Source of the DNA: Dactylorhiza incarnata
Lineage: Eukaryota; Streptophyta; Magnoliopsida; Asparagales; Orchidaceae
Length of the DNA: 64,000 bases
Reading direction: 5' to 3'
Assembly (NCBI GenBank): GCA_033032865.1
Contig: JAWHQI010000005.1
Span: 13,168,001-13,232,000 of the forward strand
In this document: in pieces, positions 55,712-64,000 of the stretch
How positions within the stretch are numbered: position 1 is the stretch's first letter
Layout of the letters: each line of letters opens with the position of its first letter
Notes under the pieces: generated by a model
Told to the model about the DNA's origin: nothing
Seen by the model: only the letters and a program-made list of their open reading frames with translations
The model's database searches: none
Translations under genes and position numbers: made by a program

Positions 55712-57136
55712 CAAAAAGGTAAAATTACTAGATCCTCTTTCAAAAGTAAAAATGTTATTTCTACTACAAGACCTTTGCAATTAATTCATATGGATCTTTT
55801 TGGTCCCGTTAGCACCGCAAGTCTTGGTGGTAGATTATATACATATGTTTTAATAGATGATTTTTCTAGATATTGTTGGACAATATTTCTCTCATCCAAA
55901 TTCAAAGCGTATTGTGAATTTTCAAAATTATGTACTCGTATTCAGAATGAAAGTGATTTAAAAATTAAATGCATTCGCTCGGATCATGGAGGAGAATTTG
56001 AAAATGAAAAATTTACATCTTATTGTGATATGTTAGGCATAAAACATGAGTTCTCCGCACCACGCACACCACAACAAAATGGTGTTGTAGAAAGAAAGAA
56101 TAGGACGCTTCAAGAGCTAGCACGCACTATGTTATGTGAATATAAATTACCTAAGTCCTTTTGGGCCGAAGCCGTAAACACATCATGTTATGTTATAAAT
56201 AGAATCATGCTTCGCCCATCTTTAAATCTCACACCATATGAACTTTATTTTCAAAAGAAGCCTAATGTATCTTACTTCAAAGTTTTCGGTTGTAAATGCT
56301 TTATTTTAAATACAAAAGAGAGCTTGGGAAAGTTTGATGAAAAATGTGATGAAGGAACATTTCTTGGATACTCTTCAACTAGTAAAGCTTATAGAGTTTT
56401 TAATAAAAGAACTAAAAAAGTTGAAGAGTCAATTAATGTGAAATTTGATGAGCTTGTTCCTTGTATAGAAAGACTTTCCGCAGGCAAAGAGGATGATCTA
56501 TTACCTCCTTTGGAGCATGGTGATGAAGAACCTTCCAAAGAAGAAGAAGAGGAGGCCAAGAAAGATGAATATGTACCTCCAAGCGTCTTAAAATTCACAA
56601 GGGATCATCCACGGGAACTTATAATTGGTGAACCATCCATCGGGGTAAGAACTCACTCTTCTCTTCATGAATCTTATTCAAATGTTTGCTTTGTTTCCGA
56701 AATAGAACAAAAAAGCGTTTCTACTGCTTTAAACGGTGAATTTTGGTTTTTGGCTATGAATGAAGAGTTAGAACAATTTGAGCGGCATAATGTTTGGAAA
56801 CTAGTAGAAAGACCATCTAATCACCCGGTTGTAGGCGTAAAATGGATTTTCAAAAATAAATTAGACGGTGAGTCTAAAATATCTAGAAATAAAGCACGCT
56901 TAGTAGCACAAGGATATTCACAAATCGATGGGATAGATTTTGATGAATCTTTTGCACCAGTTGCTAGATTGGAGTCTATAAGAATTTTTCTAGCATTTGC
57001 AAGCTTTAAAAGAATAAAACTATTTCAAATGGATGTGAAAAGTGCGTTTCTAAACGGGTTTGTAAAAGAAGAAGTTTATGTTGAACAACCCCCAGTTTTA
57101 TTAATGAAAAATTTCCAAATCATGTTTATAAACTAG
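55712..57136 (+). pseudogene. TE11 integrase and RT N-terminus (453 aa open frame)
   Basis: Integrase core: [17 protein letters not shown] (Asp), [14 protein letters not shown] (Asp), [23 protein letters not shown] (Glu), [21 protein letters not shown], and an acidic linker. RT then begins with [50 protein letters not shown] and [26 protein letters not shown] shift near 57100 ends this frame early; RT continues from about 57137. Better preserved than TE5. Confidence 0.9.
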
Positions 57137-58206
57137 AAAAAGCGCTTTATGGTTTAAAACAAGCGCCCCGTGCATGGTATGAAAGACTTACATCATTTTT
57201 ATTGAAGCACGGTTATATTATGGGAAGTGCGGATAATACTCTCTTCATTAAGCACAAAAATGATGATATAATTATTTTACAAATATATGTTGATGATATT
57301 ATTTTTGGATCTACTAATGAAGAGATGTGTAAAGAAGTTATTTTAGTGATGAAAAATGAATTTGAAATGAGTCTAGTAGGAGAACTTTCTTATTTCCTTG
57401 GTTTTCAAATATCACAAAGAATTGATGGTATTTTTGTATGTCAAACTAAATATGTCCATGATATGTTTAAACGTTTTGGATTTGAAAACCTTAAACATGC
57501 TTCTACACCAATGAGTGCGTCACTTAAATTAGGAAAAGATGAATCGGTAATTTCAATTGATCAAACCTTATATAGAGGTATGATAGGATCCCTACTTTAT
57601 CTTAGTGCAACTAGACCCGATATTATGTTTGTCGTATGCTTATGTGCTCGATTTCAAGCCAATCCAAAAGAATCTCATTTAAGAGCGGTAAAATGAATTT
57701 TTAGATATCTCATTGGGTCATCTAGATTAGGATTATGGTACCCACATAATGATTCATTTACATTGCATGGCTATTCCGATTCGGATTATGCCGGTTGTTC
57801 ACTTGATAGAAAAAGCACTAGTGGTACTTGTCATTTTCTAGGACCCTCATTAGTTGCATGGTCTAGTAGGAAACAAAATTCGGTTGCACTCTCCACCACG
57901 GAGGCCGAATACATTGTATTAGGGAGTTGTTGTGCACATCCTCTATGGATGAGCCAAACTTTAGAGGACTTTGGTTTTCATCTAAAACTTATTGAATTAA
58001 AATGTGACAACAAAAGTGCCCTTCATCTCACAAATAATCCGGTTCACCACTCTAGATCCAAACATATAGATGTGCGTCATCATTTCATAAGGGATCACAT
58101 TAAAAAGGAAAATGTAAGGATTAGTTTCATTGGCACGGACTCTCAACTTGCTGATATATTTACTGAACCTCTTCCCAATGCAAGGTTTCAAATGTTAAGA
58201 ATGTAA
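57137..58206 (+). pseudogene. TE11 RT C-terminus and RNase H
   Basis: RT continues KALYGLKQAPRAWYERLTSFLLKHGYIMGSADNTLF, catalytic LQIYVDDIIFGSTNEE (YVDD intact), YFLGFQISQ and TPMSASLKLGKDES. A TGA at 57694-57696 replaces the Cys of TE5's AVKCIFRYL. RNase H then gives DSDYAGCSLDRKSTSGTCHFLG, STTEAEYIVLGSCC and RSKHIDVRHHFIRDHI, ending at 58206. Confidence 0.9.
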
Positions 58207-59271
58207 TTAGGAGTCTTAGACATCTTAGGATGAATAACATGTAAAACGCTAATGTTTTATGCAATTTGAGCAATCAAAACATCTCTGAATATTATACAAT
58301 TTCTGCATAAGACTACACTTAAGACCCCTAATCATTATCAAAAATAAAAAATTTAAAATTCCTAAAAAATCATGTACTGTTTGTCGTGCTATCACTAGCG
58401 CCGACGCTAGCATGGGTGTGTGATTTTTTTGTTTTTTAAAATTTCTAAAAATCAACAAAAATATGTTAGTTTATTTGTGCAAATTTATTTTTGTTTTTCT
58501 GTCTATTTTATTTTTGTTATATTTGAATTATGAAAAATTAACTACAAAAATTCAAAATTCAAAAATACAAAAATATGTTTGTGTGATTTTTCTGTTTTTA
58601 TTAAAAAAAAAATTTCAAAACAAATAAAAAACTGCATGATCTTTATTGCCAATATCAAGCATGTATGAATTCTATTATTTAGAATTATTTACAATGTTAA
58701 AACATATTCTTTCAAATTACTATGAACATTGTTTTGCTTATCATGCTTTGATATATCTATTTAAAGCAAGGTTTTGAGAACCGGGCCGGAAAACGAACCG
58801 GTGAGATCAAAGGTTCAAGGTCGGATCGGTTGGACCGGTCGGACCGGGGTTGAACCGTGTTATTAGATAATATAATAAATATTAAAATTATCTATTATAA
58901 TTTAATTTAGTCTATATATTTTTAATAAAAATAATAGCAATAAAGAGTCAAAATTATATAAAATATTTTTATAAATAGTAATATATTTTGCTATCATCAA
59001 ATCTATTATGAAAATTAAATTTTAAACTTTTAATTAAGTAGACGCGCACATCTCGACTATACAAAGAAAACTTTTGGCTAAATATGATATTTATTATTTA
59101 AAAATAAAAATTGTATATATTAATTACAAATAATTTCGGTATATCTTATATATATAAGTTAAGAAGAATAAATTTATTATATTAACAAATATGAATAATA
59201 ATAATATTATATGTTAATTAATACGAATATTATTTGTATATATATTATATAATTCAAAGAAAACAAATAAA

Positions 59272-59348
59272 ATTCATTGGTGTAGTGGTTAGACAATTTG
59301 TATTTTGTTAGAGGTCACCAGTTCAAAACCCAGCATTGATTTCTTTTT
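59272..59348 (+). other. tRNA-like (A/B-box) segment inside the hAT-like element
   Basis: TGGTGTAGTGGTTAGA (about 59278-59293) resembles a Pol III A box and GTTCAAAACC (59321-59330) a B box, 28-30 bp apart; TTTTT follows at 59344-59348. The cloverleaf stems are poor, so it is not a functional tRNA gene; possibly a captured tRNA-derived fragment. Confidence 0.45.
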
Positions 59349-59369
59349 ATAAACCTAGTCTTTATATTA

Positions 59370-59419
59370 GTCCCACATCACAGGATTGAATATAGGCGGC
59401 CTCCACATCCCTATAAAAG
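59370..59419 (+). promoter_or_regulatory. USE-like and TATA elements (snRNA-promoter-like)
   Basis: GTCCCACATCA (59370-59380) matches the plant U-snRNA upstream element RTCCCACATCG at 10 of 11 positions; TATAAAAG follows at 59412-59419, about 31 bp on, close to the Pol II snRNA spacing. No snRNA sequence follows. Confidence 0.45.
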
Positions 59420-60734
59420 AAAGAGAGCAACACCACTCAAGTTGTACATTTCTCCACCTCTATTAATTTTAGAGTTTTAAAATAAAAAAAATTAATTTTA
59501 ATCCCCCGGCTCAAGACCCGCCCGGTTTAGCTTAACCCGCTCCGGTTTCCGGTTTTACGGGTGGACCGGCCGGTTCGCCGGTTCTTTACCGGTTCTGGGT
59601 GGGAGCGGTTTTAGTCCCCTGACCGGACCGCATAGTCCACCGGTTGGCGGTCCGACCGGTTGAACCGGCCAGTCCGGTCCGGTTTTCAAAACCATGATTT
59701 AAAGTGCATCAATTGTATTGAAAAATGTGTAGAACCAAGCTTAGCATGTCTCTAAGTATGAGTAAATGTTTTATGATTGATAATGATACATTTCACTCAC
59801 TTATTTTGGTAATCAACATGTGTGTCTAAATCTAAAAATGCTTGCATGTGTATTGTATTTGTACAATGAATTAAAACTTACATAAGTTTATTGCCTACAC
59901 TACATTTGAATTGCACTTATAAAATTTAGAAAAGTGGTTAAGTTAAAAACTGGGTTTGCAAAACAAGTGTATTCGGAGAATGTTGTCTCACAAATATGAA
60001 CAAAAAAATTATATATATAGACAAATATAACTCCACCAAGCACTACTTGAACCTCCTGATAAGTCTTCATAAGCATTGTGAGGTTGAGCACCTTGGAAAG
60101 AATAGTAAAGTGACTTGTGCAAACTTTGGTTATTACACCGCTTTGTTAAAAATTATGTGCATTAAAAGTGTGTGAAAGTAATTTACTTGTGTTTTATTGT
60201 GCACTTTACTTTACATTTGTCTTGTATTTTGATGATTTAAATCCTTTGTTAACATTGCCCAAAATACACTTATGTGCACATCATTATCTTTCATAACACT
60301 TCTTCTCATGAGTATTGGATTCTAATGTTTTATTTATACTACTCTTTATATAAGAAATGCACTAGATAACCTAGCATGATCTCTACAATGTTTTGGTATT
60401 TCTTGAATTTAAAATTAACATTGTAGTATAATCTCTCTTTGATATGTTCATTTCATGCTTGGTATCTTTATGAAAAACTTTGAGATTTCAAAAGGTTAAA
60501 ACATCTTTCAATTTTGAACTAAAACTCATATTTTTACTTATTCTTTTCATGCTTACAAAAAGATGTTTCTTATAATCTTCCGCTATGCTAAAACTCTTAT
60601 CTATTTATTTGAAATCTCTTCAATACTATACTTAAATTCTTTATCTTTGTCTATATTACAAAAGCTCGATCATTCTTTAACTTTTTAAAATGCCTCCTTA
60701 CTACCCTCACCCCACCTTCTTTTGATAATACCAA

Positions 60735-60959
60735 AAGGGGGAGATTAATTGAAGAAATCTATAAAGGAGAAATATAGATAAATAAGGGGGAGTAACACAT
60801 AAATTGCATTTATGTAGGGGGGCATTAAGATAGGGGGAGTATGCACATTATCATGCTTATCATATACTATAGTTGCACTATCATCTTGCTTATCTTATAC
60901 TATAAACACTATTGTTGATTTCTTGCTAAGTGGATTTGTTATTATCAAAAGGGGGAGAT
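60735..60959 (+). other. Polypurine tract of TE11 with upstream PPT-like copies
   Basis: AAAAGGGGGAGATT abuts the LTR (about 60946-60959). Similar tracts at about 60735-60748, 60786, 60818 and 60833. Confidence 0.75.
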
Positions 60960-62225
60960 TGTTGGACATGTGTGTCACATCCTTTTATTTGAGAATAACA
61001 AATCCCATATTGTATTTGATATTGCTTGTAGTGTGTTTATAGTGTGCAGGAACTATAGGTGCAATACTCCACAGGTAGATGGCAGCATGGAAACAATTTT
61101 TTTGAAAGGAGCGATTCCTTAGCGCTACCTCAAGCGCTATCACTAACGCCAGGCGCTAGCTCAGTTGGTTCCATCTCAGCAGTTTCATCTCAGCTTCCGT
61201 CTCAAAGGTTAACCTCATCTCAGTGGTTCCTTAGCGTTACCGCCAGCGCTAGCGCTACCGCCTGGCGCTAGCTTGAGCTCATGCAGATCGCCACGCCGCT
61301 GATAGTTTCGCAACCGCTCCACACGAGCGCTACCGCCAACGCTATCGCTACCGCAGGCGCTATCTCAAGTTCATGTACAGAGCCACGTAGCCGACGGTTC
61401 CGCAACCGCTCAACACGACCGCTACCGCAGGCGCTATCAGCTACCGCAGGCACTAGCTCCAAGAATTATAAAATGATGTATTCTCTCTCGTTTTGGGTGA
61501 GAACTTCCAGAGACATTACTTGTGCCCAAACTCTCGTGCTGCTACTCTGCCAAAACATCATCTCCCACTCAAAGCCAAAGAAGAAATTCTGGAGAAGGAA
61601 GCCATCACGCTGCATCCGAAGAACGATCGCTTCGACCTCGCTTGTGCTTCAGCGATCCTTCATCCTCATCTCCAGAAATCTCAAGAGGGAGTTTGCTTGT
61701 TATTTACTTCACTTCATTATTTGTATCTTGTAGTGAAATCGCCTTGTTTTTGGCGACTAGGTCCTTGCGCGGCTTAGGGGGAATTCACCGCGTGAGTTGC
61801 CGACTAGGTCTAGGGGATTAGATCTAGGGGGTGCTCGAGGCCATATCCGAGTTTGGGTTGGCTAGAGCGGCTTGAGGCTTTATCCGGGGAAGGATAGGCT
61901 AAAGCCAACCAGTTTGTGGGGATACAAGTCGGTATAGAAAAGGAAAAGAAATTCACTTTTGTACGCCTCCGATTTCTAGCGATATTGAAATCAAATTTTG
62001 TAAACACCCTTTTTATATAATGCAATCATGATTATATTTGTGTTTATTTGATTTTTCTCAATTGGCGTAAAATTTCATTATTGCAAAATTGTTATTACTA
62101 AATTGTCATCTTATTTCCTATTATTCAAAAACAACTTAGTAATTATCTTAAAAATTATAAAAAGAATTTTATTCCCTTATTCACCCCCCCCCCCTTCCCC
62201 TCTAAGGGCGCCGTAAGATCCAACA
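60960..62225 (+). repeat. 3' LTR of TE11 (1266 bp)
   Basis: TGTTGGACATGTGTGTCACATCC...AAGATCCAACA. About 200 bp longer than the TE5 LTR, mostly because the U3 motif array is expanded. Contains an 11-base C run near 62187. Confidence 0.92.
61115..61473 (+). promoter_or_regulatory. Expanded U3 motif array and TATA of TE11
   Basis: About 340 bp of repeated AGCGCTACCGC / GCGCTAGC / CGCTACCGCAGGCGCTA units, then TATAAAA at 61467-61473. Same motif as the TE5 LTR, with more copies. Confidence 0.65.
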
Positions 62226-62578
62226 GTTTGATCCGGATGGCCCTAGTGATATCAAATCCGTGCGGTGCTCGTGAGGCCTGATCGGGGTTACCATTAGGAT
62301 TTATGTTTTCGTCAGCATGTTGGTGGGCTACCGGATTTGGGGGTCAGGATTATGAATACGATTAACGTTAACGTTGTCCCCTACGTGTTGGTGGGCAACA
62401 TGATCCAGAGTTGCCCGTTGGCTAGCCGAATCTCGTGTAGCATCTCTCGGATGTCCGTCAACTGATCATTGAACTCCCGACGGAGTTCATCAATAGCCGT
62501 TGGACCGTGACCCGAGTCCCGATCGTCCGTCATTTGAGAGGAGGACGTAGGATACTCCGTGCCAAGTCTCATGCGCAT
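62226..62578 (-). pseudogene. TE10 gag, N-terminal fragment
   Basis: ATG at 62578 (MRMRLGTEYPTSSSQMTDDRDS). A helical stretch (IDELRREFNDQLTDIREMLHEI) resembles the N-terminal coiled coil of chromovirus gags. A stop near 62381 and later stops follow, and the TE11 insertion at 62225 removes it from the rest. Identification rests mainly on position after the primer site. Confidence 0.6.
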
Positions 62579-62868
62579 GCAACGTAGACCTAAACATTTC
62601 TGACCAGAAAATTTTTATAAATGATGAATTTCTTCTTTATGCCTAATAACTAGGAGAATTTTTTTTTATGATTTTCTAACATGAATTAATACGTAGAATG
62701 TTAAAAAAATTATTTTTTTTGCTGAAAAATAACAGATTTAGGCTGCTAAACGCAGACCACAGTTTGAAAATTTTGAGATTTTGACAACGCTACCGTGTGA
62801 CGGTTGTGAGTGCCGGCGAACTAAGAGATTTGTAGGTCGGCGTCAATTAAGAAATCAACGCAAACCTA

Positions 62869-62880
62869 GCTCTGATACCA
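62869..62880 (-). other. tRNA-iMet primer binding site of TE10
   Basis: Minus strand TGGTATCAGAGC, three bases inside the LTR end at 62884. Confidence 0.9.
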
Positions 62881-62883
62881 AAT

Positions 62884-63773
62884 TGATGTAGGGTTCACCC
62901 TCCAACGCGGACGCTACGAGTAAATTCACTTTCCTACCCGACGTATTATGAATACTATGCATGTGATGGAGAACGCAGCGAAACTTTTGCGCAATATTAT
63001 CAATTTTAATTCGCCTCGACGGTTAGCCAATCTGCTAGAGATTGAATAGAGGCTATAGGCCAATATTCGCTTCGGCTAAATGGACCCACCTGATCCGATC
63101 GAGCTATGCGTTGTACCAAAAGAGATCCACCGAAAGTATTGATTCGGAAAATGGTAGATCTCTCCCAACAAAAAGTGGGGCTCGCCATACCACTTCGAAA
63201 ATTAAAATAACGGATGAAATGCAATTTCAATATAAAGAAAACCCACGAAAAATCAGTGATTCGAAGATCACGCCACAGAATTCCCCCACAAGAAAAATCA
63301 AGAAAAGAAATCACACAAGTGGTTTGTTCGTTGCCCGCTTGAGATTGGATTGGACTCAAGCAATACACTCGCCCTCCCGTTCTTCTTCAGATCCACCGAA
63401 AGCGCGTTGTTTGGAGAGGAATCCGTTCGCCGTCTTTGCTTCACCGTAACCAAGATCCGCCGAATGTCACTTAGATCCCTTGAGGAATCCGTAGAGGATG
63501 AAGAGCCATCCAAGAATAGGAAAGAGAAAAGGTGGTGGGGAGAATACTTGGTAGAGAGGTTGGCTAGAGGGGAGAGCAGGGGCGGATCTCCAAGGGGAGA
63601 GGGCGGCCGGAGGCTAGAAAGAGGAGGAGATGAGGGGGGGCCTCCTTGGCCGAAACTTGGAGAGAGGGAGAGAGAAGGGGGGCGGACACAAGAGAGAGAG
63701 GGAGAGATTAGAGAGGGATTTAGGGTTTTCAAATTTGCTTCATCAAAAATTAAAACATAAAAATAATACATCA
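62884..63773 (-). repeat. Shared LTR of TE10 (890 bp)
   Basis: Minus strand TGATGTATTATTTTT...ACCCTACATCA; terminal inverted repeats TGATGTA/TACATCA are perfect. It is followed by a primer site and preceded by the end of a chromodomain frame, so it is both 3' LTR of one copy and 5' LTR of the next. A GA-rich tract lies at about 63658-63720. No TATA-linked motif array seen. Confidence 0.85.
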
Positions 63774-63908
63774 TGGCCTTTTATAGGCTTGCCTCAGTTT
63801 TGACTAAACGCAGTCCAAAATTAAACAAGACCAAAAATTTAAGACATTAACAAGACATAAAATATAAATATGATAAAATTAATAATTATAATAAAACTAT
63901 TATAATTA

Positions 63909-64000
63909 TTAATTGTTTTGCTTGCGCCTCGGGCGGAGATTGTAACGTCGCGCATCACTGTCGCCGCGACGATGATGGCGTAAATCCTTGGTCGGTGTGT
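63909..64000 (-). pseudogene. End of the chromodomain/tail frame of the upstream TE10 copy
   Basis: Minus strand TPTKDLRHHRRGDSDARRYN then LRPRRKQNN and TAA at 63909-63911, nearly identical to the end of the frame at 51389. The rest is beyond the window. Confidence 0.85.

Larger units (their letters stand above)
58767..59696. mobile_element. hAT-like non-autonomous DNA transposon (930 bp)
   Basis: An 8-bp target duplication ATTTAAAG (58759-58766 and 59697-59704) and 18-bp terminal inverted repeats CAAGGTTTTGAGAACCGG / CCGGTTTTCAAAACCATG with two mismatches. The CAxGG ends and 8-bp duplication fit the hAT superfamily. Subterminal regions are rich in CCGGTC/GACCGG repeats. No transposase. Confidence 0.88.
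58207..60725 (+). other. TE11 3' untranslated region
   Basis: A+T-rich, colinear with the TE5 3' UTR apart from the hAT-like insertion at 58767-59696. No coding region seen. A CACTAGCGCCGACGCTAGC motif at 58391-58412 echoes the LTR array. Confidence 0.75.
55066..62225 (+). mobile_element. TE11: 5'-truncated Ty1/copia SIRE-like element
   Basis: Same family as TE5, opposite strand. It begins abruptly inside the end of gag (KQIWVPK), so 5' LTR and most of gag are missing; right end CCAACA at 62225 is the true LTR end, against TE10 gag. The left junction has A-rich microhomology (about 55062-55072). Contains protease, integrase, RT/RNase H, a long 3' UTR with a hAT-like insertion, polypurine tract and 3' LTR. 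Confidence 0.92.
50489..64000 (-). mobile_element. TE10: chromodomain chromovirus, tandem copies sharing an LTR
   Basis: Minus strand, right to left: end of a chromodomain frame (63909-64000), LTR (62884-63773), tRNA-iMet primer site (62869-62880), gag start, TE11 insertion, protease-RT-RNase H-integrase-chromodomain (55069 to 51389), LTR (50489-51257). A coding end, then an LTR, then a primer site and gag means two internal regions share one LTR. The domain set and chromodomain place it among chromoviruses, probably Reina-like. All frames are broken. Confidence 0.85.

Noticed and set aside
59272..59348. Functional tRNA gene
   Set aside because: A and B boxes are only approximate and acceptor, anticodon and T stems do not pair well.
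63042..63760. Two + strand frames of about 135 codons (also 50708-51198)
   Set aside because: Repeated only because they lie in the TE10 LTR; no conserved domain, low-complexity Arg/Glu/Gly tails, opposite to element direction.

Overview
This 64 kb window looks like repeat-rich, probably heterochromatic, nuclear DNA of a flowering plant. I find no convincing host gene, tRNA or rRNA. Almost every base can be assigned to LTR retrotransposons nested inside one another: Ty1/copia SIRE/Tork-like, Ty3/gypsy chromoviruses, a Ty3/gypsy Tat-lineage element, and a family of non-autonomous elements with a tRNA-Asp primer site. The plant assignment rests on these lineages, on plant-type splice signals, and on tRNA-iMet and tRNA-Asp primer sites. 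I cannot name the species.

Nesting, outermost first. A degraded chromovirus (TE4, +) is the scaffold from 13691 to 49686. Its gag is split by a SIRE-like copia element (TE5, -, 14352-42213, target duplication GTTGT) and again by a non-autonomous element (TE8, +, 42389-47301, CGAGC). TE5 is itself split by a 12.7 kb Tat element (TE6, -, 21205-33935, GTGCG) in its gag and by a non-autonomous element (TE7, +, 35248-41427, GTATC) in its 5' LTR. On the left, TE4's LTR is cut by a copia element (TE2, -, 2788-13690). TE2's gag holds a complete non-autonomous element (TE3, +, 3729-10348, TTAAC) and adjoins another that runs off the window (TE1, -, 1-2787). On the right, TE4's pol is cut by a copia LTR (TE9), which adjoins a chromodomain-bearing chromovirus arranged in tandem with a shared LTR (TE10, -, 50489-64000). 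TE10 holds a 5'-truncated SIRE copy (TE11, +, about 55066-62225), and TE11 carries a 930 bp hAT-like element (58767-59696, duplication ATTTAAAG).

The most interesting content is at two levels. First, TE6 carries two genes antisense to its pol. Each has its own TATA box, plant-type introns (most with a CTAAC branch site), and the same 16 bp palindrome just after its stop codon. One encodes a Transposase_28-like (PF04195-like) protein and the other a long coiled coil. The GAGACCGC/GCGGTCTC motif that forms the palindrome is scattered through TE6's LTRs, UTRs, exons and introns, but I did not see it in pol.

Second, five unrelated LTR families share one promoter layout: an array of short, CpG-rich, mostly dyad-symmetric, family-specific motifs directly upstream of the LTR TATA box. 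The non-autonomous family (TE1, TE3, TE7, TE8) encodes only a CCHC zinc-knuckle plus acidic protein, with no gag core, protease or reverse transcriptase. Its 3' non-coding region has an RNA hairpin supported by a compensatory base-pair change between copies. I infer, without proof, that these are self-recognition systems (element-encoded protein plus dispersed motif) analogous in concept to VANC and its motifs in Arabidopsis VANDAL transposons.
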